Source of the DNA: Chloroflexota bacterium
GTDB taxonomy: Bacteria; Chloroflexota; Anaerolineae; Caldilineales; Caldilineaceae
NCBI GenBank assembly: GCA_003577365.1
Contig: QEUY01000025.1
Span: 1 to 15,957 of the forward strand
DNA: 15,957 nt
Direction: 5' to 3'
The notes below the pieces were generated by a model. That model did no database searches. It was not told the origin of the DNA and saw only the letters and a list, made by a program, of their open reading frames with translations. How positions within the stretch are numbered: the stretch's first letter is position 1; each line of letters begins with the position of its first letter. The position numbers were made by a program, and so were the translations under genes. Of the stretch, positions 14,215 to 15,957 are shown one piece after another.

Positions 14215-14946
14215 ATGGGCCAGCTAGACGGCAAGATCGCCATCATCACCGGCGCAGGCACAGGCATCGGCAAGGGTATCGCCCGCGCCTTTGCGCGTGA
14301 AGGCGCAGACCTGGTGCTCGCCTCGCGCAACCAGGCCAATCTGGAAGAGACCGCGCAGGAGATCGCCCAATATCAGCACCGCGTGCGCGTCATCCCCACC
14401 GACGTGACCGACGAAGCCGCGGTCATTGCCCTTTTTAAACAGGCGATGGCCGAGTTTGGCCGCCTCGACATCCTGATCAACAACTCCGGCACCTTCGACG
14501 GCGGCCCCTTCGAAGAGCTGTCGTTGGCGACCTGGCAGAAGGTGGTCAACGTCAACCTCACCGGCCCCTTCCTCTGCGCGCGCGAGGCCATGAAGATCAT
14601 GAAGCGCCAGGGCGGCGGGCGCATCATCAACATCGGCAGCATCTCGGCCCAAATGTGCCGGCCCAACGCCGCGCCCTACAACACCACCAAGCATGCCCTG
14701 GTCGGGCTGACCAAATCGATCGCGTTGGAGGGCCGTGACTACAACGTGGTCGCCAGCGTGCTCCATCCCGGCAACGTGCTGACCGAGCGCCGCGCCGCCA
14801 GCAGCGCCGCCCAAGACGCCGAGCCGATGATGACCGTGGATGAACTGGCCTTGACCGCCGTCACCATGGCCGCGCTGCCGCTGCATGTCAACGTGCTGGA
14901 AAGCATCGTCCTGCCCACGCAGCAGAAATACCTGGGCCGCGGCTGA
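14215..14946 (+). CDS. Short-chain dehydrogenase/reductase (classical SDR, FabG-like)
   Basis: A 243-residue classical SDR. The cofactor motif is TGAGTGIG (12-19), followed by SRN at 37-39, which suits NADP, and by the structural NNSG (89-92, usually NNAG). N114, S142 (INIGSIS), Y155 and K159 (PYNTTKHALVG) form the complete catalytic tetrad. It likely oxidises or reduces a sugar-derived alcohol or keto acid; the substrate is not determinable. An upstream ATG exists at 14194, but ATG 14215 is preferred because AGAGGA (14203-14208) sits 6 bases before it and MGQLDGKIAIITG is the normal SDR beginning. It is the last gene of the same-strand run and converges on the nnrD-like gene across a large palindrome. 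Confidence 0.9.
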   Translation: MGQLDGKIAIITGAGTGIGKGIARAFAREGADLVLASRNQANLEETAQEIAQYQHRVRVIPTDVTDEAAVIALFKQAMAEFGRLDILINNSGTFDGGPFEELSLATWQKVVNVNLTGPFLCAREAMKIMKRQGGGRIINIGSISAQMCRPNAAPYNTTKHALVGLTKSIALEGRDYNVVASVLHPGNVLTERRAASSAAQDAEPMMTVDELALTAVTMAALPLHVNVLESIVLPTQQKYLGRG

Positions 14947-14947
14947 T

Positions 14948-14980
14948 CAGGAGGCAGGAGGCAGTAGGAAGTAGAGGCAG
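14948..14980 (+). repeat. Degenerate heptamer repeats (CAGGAGG/CAGTAGG)
   Basis: CAGGAGG (14948-14954), CAGGAGG (14955-14961) and CAGTAGG (14962-14968) run head to tail, followed by looser AAGTAGAGGCAG. They start one base after the SDR stop. No coding or binding function is apparent. Confidence 0.7.
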
Positions 14981-14984
14981 AAGA

Positions 14985-15130
14985 TTTCACCGCAAAGTCG
15001 CAGAGAGCGCAAAGTTCAGAGAAAGAAAGGGGGTAGGCAGTGGGGCTGTCACCCGCCAGAAGCGGCACTGCCCATCTGCCCACTCCCTCTCTTCTCTGGC
15101 CTTGGCGTGCTTTGCGACCTTTGCGGTTAA
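14985..15130. repeat. Long imperfect palindrome between convergent genes (MITE-like or bidirectional terminator)
   Basis: ACCGCAAAG (14989-14997) pairs with CTTTGCGGT (15119-15127), and the pairing continues inward with scattered mismatches and bulges. Examples are CAGAGAA 15017-15023 with TTCTCTG 15092-15098, and GGCAG 15036-15040 with CTGCC 15076-15080. The whole ~140-bp stretch can thus fold into one long hairpin with a loop near 15047-15069. No open frame inside is credible. It separates the SDR gene from the converging hydrate dehydratase gene. It may be a non-autonomous mobile repeat that also ends transcription both ways. Confidence 0.75.
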
Positions 15131-15144
15131 TCTTTGCGGTTAAT
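15119..15144. repeat. Two tandem copies of a 13-bp unit at the edge of the palindrome
   Basis: CTTTGCGGTTAAT occurs at 15119-15131 and exactly again at 15132-15144. The second copy contains the TAA stop (minus strand, 15140-15142) of the hydrate dehydratase gene. The duplication probably copied the palindrome end, so the ancestral palindrome border lay next to this stop codon. Confidence 0.95.
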
Positions 15145-15957
15145 CTACTAGACGCAGCGCATAGCGCGCCGCCGCTTCCCCGGCGCGGCAGGCGCGCACC
15201 GCCGCGGGCAGCGCCTCCAAAATATCCTGCGCGGTCATTCCGTCTTGGCCCAGGCGCGCCGCGGCCAGGTCCCCGGCCAGCCCATGTACAAAGACCCCCT
15301 GGCGCACCGCATCGTCCAAGGGTAGCCCCAGCCCGGCCATGGCCGTGATCGTCCCTGTCAGCACATCGCCTGACCCGGCGGTCGCCATGCCGGCGTTGCC
15401 GCTGAGGTTGATATAGATGCGCCCGTCCGGATAACCGATCAGCGAATGCGCGCCCTTCAGCACGACGATGGCATTGAGATCGCGCGCTGCGCGGCGCAGC
15501 ACCGCCACCCGATCCCGCTCGATCTCGGCAGCGGCCAGCCCGGTCAGCCGCGCCATCTCGCCCGTGTGCGGCGTGAGGATCGTCGGGCCGCGGCGGGAGC
15601 GCACCACCTCTAGGTCGTGACTTACCGCGGTCAGCCCGTCGCCGTCCAGCAGCAGCGGCTTGTCGCAGTCGCGCGCCAGATCGCGCATCAGCCGTTGCGT
15701 CTCCTCGTCCAGCGACGTGCCCGGCCCCGCCACCACAAAATCCATCTTGTCGATCACCCGCAGCAACCCGTCTAAATTGGCATGCGCCAGCGCACCGCCC
15801 GCCGTCTCCGTCTGCGGCAGATAGACGATCTCGCCGGCGCGCGTCGCAATGCGCGGCACCAGGCTGGCCGGCGCGGCCAGCCGCCCATAGCCGCCGCCCG
15901 CCTTCATAAACGCCAGGCTGCTGAAATAGGGCGCGCCGTAATAGGCCGCGGCCCCCG
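15140..15957 (-). CDS. nnrD: NAD(P)H-hydrate dehydratase (YjeF C-terminal/NnrD domain), 5' end beyond window
   Basis: The minus-strand frame is open from the right edge to the TAA at 15140-15142. It encodes the ribokinase-fold dehydratase that, with ADP or ATP, repairs hydrated NAD(P)H. Visible motifs are VVAGPGTSLDEETQ, the LLLDGDGLTA strand, ILTPHTGEMARLTG, VLKGAHSLI, and the nucleotide-binding GNAGMATAGSGDVLTGTI. Residues encoded upstream of the Met at 15907 (AYYGAPYFSSLAFMKAGGGY) match the family's usual region before the core, so that Met is internal. The gene could begin with a YjeF N-terminal epimerase domain (NnrE fusion) outside the window. It is a housekeeping metabolite-repair gene and converges on the SDR gene. 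Confidence 0.93.
   Translation of the reverse strand, partial: GAAAYYGAPYFSSLAFMKAGGGYGRLAAPASLVPRIATRAGEIVYLPQTETAGGALAHANLDGLLRVIDKMDFVVAGPGTSLDEETQRLMRDLARDCDKPLLLDGDGLTAVSHDLEVVRSRRGPTILTPHTGEMARLTGLAAAEIERDRVAVLRRAARDLNAIVVLKGAHSLIGYPDGRIYINLSGNAGMATAGSGDVLTGTITAMAGLGLPLDDAVRQGVFVHGLAGDLAAARLGQDGMTAQDILEALPAAVRACRAGEAAARYALRLVD

Noticed and set aside
15040..15348. A 102-codon plus-strand frame through the palindrome and into the nnrD-like gene
   Set aside because: Half lies inside a non-coding palindrome and half is antisense to a well-supported gene; the product is Pro/Arg-rich.

Overview
The window is a GC-rich bacterial chromosome segment that is coding almost wall to wall; no gap exceeds 200 bases. 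It has no phage, transposase, CRISPR or RNA genes. The gene mix, with divergent GAF histidine kinase/LuxR regulator genes, DrrA-type ABC genes, FkbM methyltransferase and many sugar-acid enzymes, would fit a high-GC Chloroflexota (Caldilinea/Anaerolineae-like) organism. That assignment is inference only; no marker gene is present to fix it.

Left part (1-5432): the end of a YigZ/IMPACT-family gene converges on recX, their stops 2 bases apart inside one inverted repeat. A SulP anion transporter with a STAS domain follows, with a good sigma70-like promoter. It converges on a NarL/LuxR response regulator, which is divergent from its probable GAF/HisKA_3 sensor kinase.

Middle (5433-7302): a two-gene ABC-2 exporter. 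The ATPase probably starts at a GTG behind a strong ribosome binding site, and the permease is coupled by a TAATG overlap. The ATPase keeps Walker A and B, but its Q-loop, signature, D-loop and H-loop residues are all non-canonical. Two direct repeats 22 bp apart sit where activator sites would lie.

Right part (7303-14946): a same-strand run that looks like a sugar-acid (aldonate/uronate) catabolic operon. It holds an NAD-dependent SDR epimerase/dehydrogenase, an enolase-superfamily (MR/MLE) acid-sugar dehydratase, an IlvD/Edd-family acid-sugar dehydratase, an FkbM methyltransferase, an aldo/keto reductase broken by an apparent small deletion and frameshift, a Gfo/Idh/MocA oxidoreductase and a FabG-like SDR. 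Its promoter is TTGACA-17-AATAAT, with a 14-bp palindrome exactly over the -35 box. Two dehydratases of unrelated folds and a methyltransferase occur together, with no aldolase, kinase, lactonase or transporter in view. This makes it the best candidate here for an uncharacterised pathway.

Right edge (14947-15957): a ~140-bp imperfect palindrome with tandem duplications separates this cluster from a converging NAD(P)H-hydrate dehydratase gene that runs off the window.

A recurring small-scale theme is short tandem duplications (3x13, 2x13 and 3x16 bp) at or just after stop codons, and hairpins straddling stop codons or abutting ribosome binding sites.
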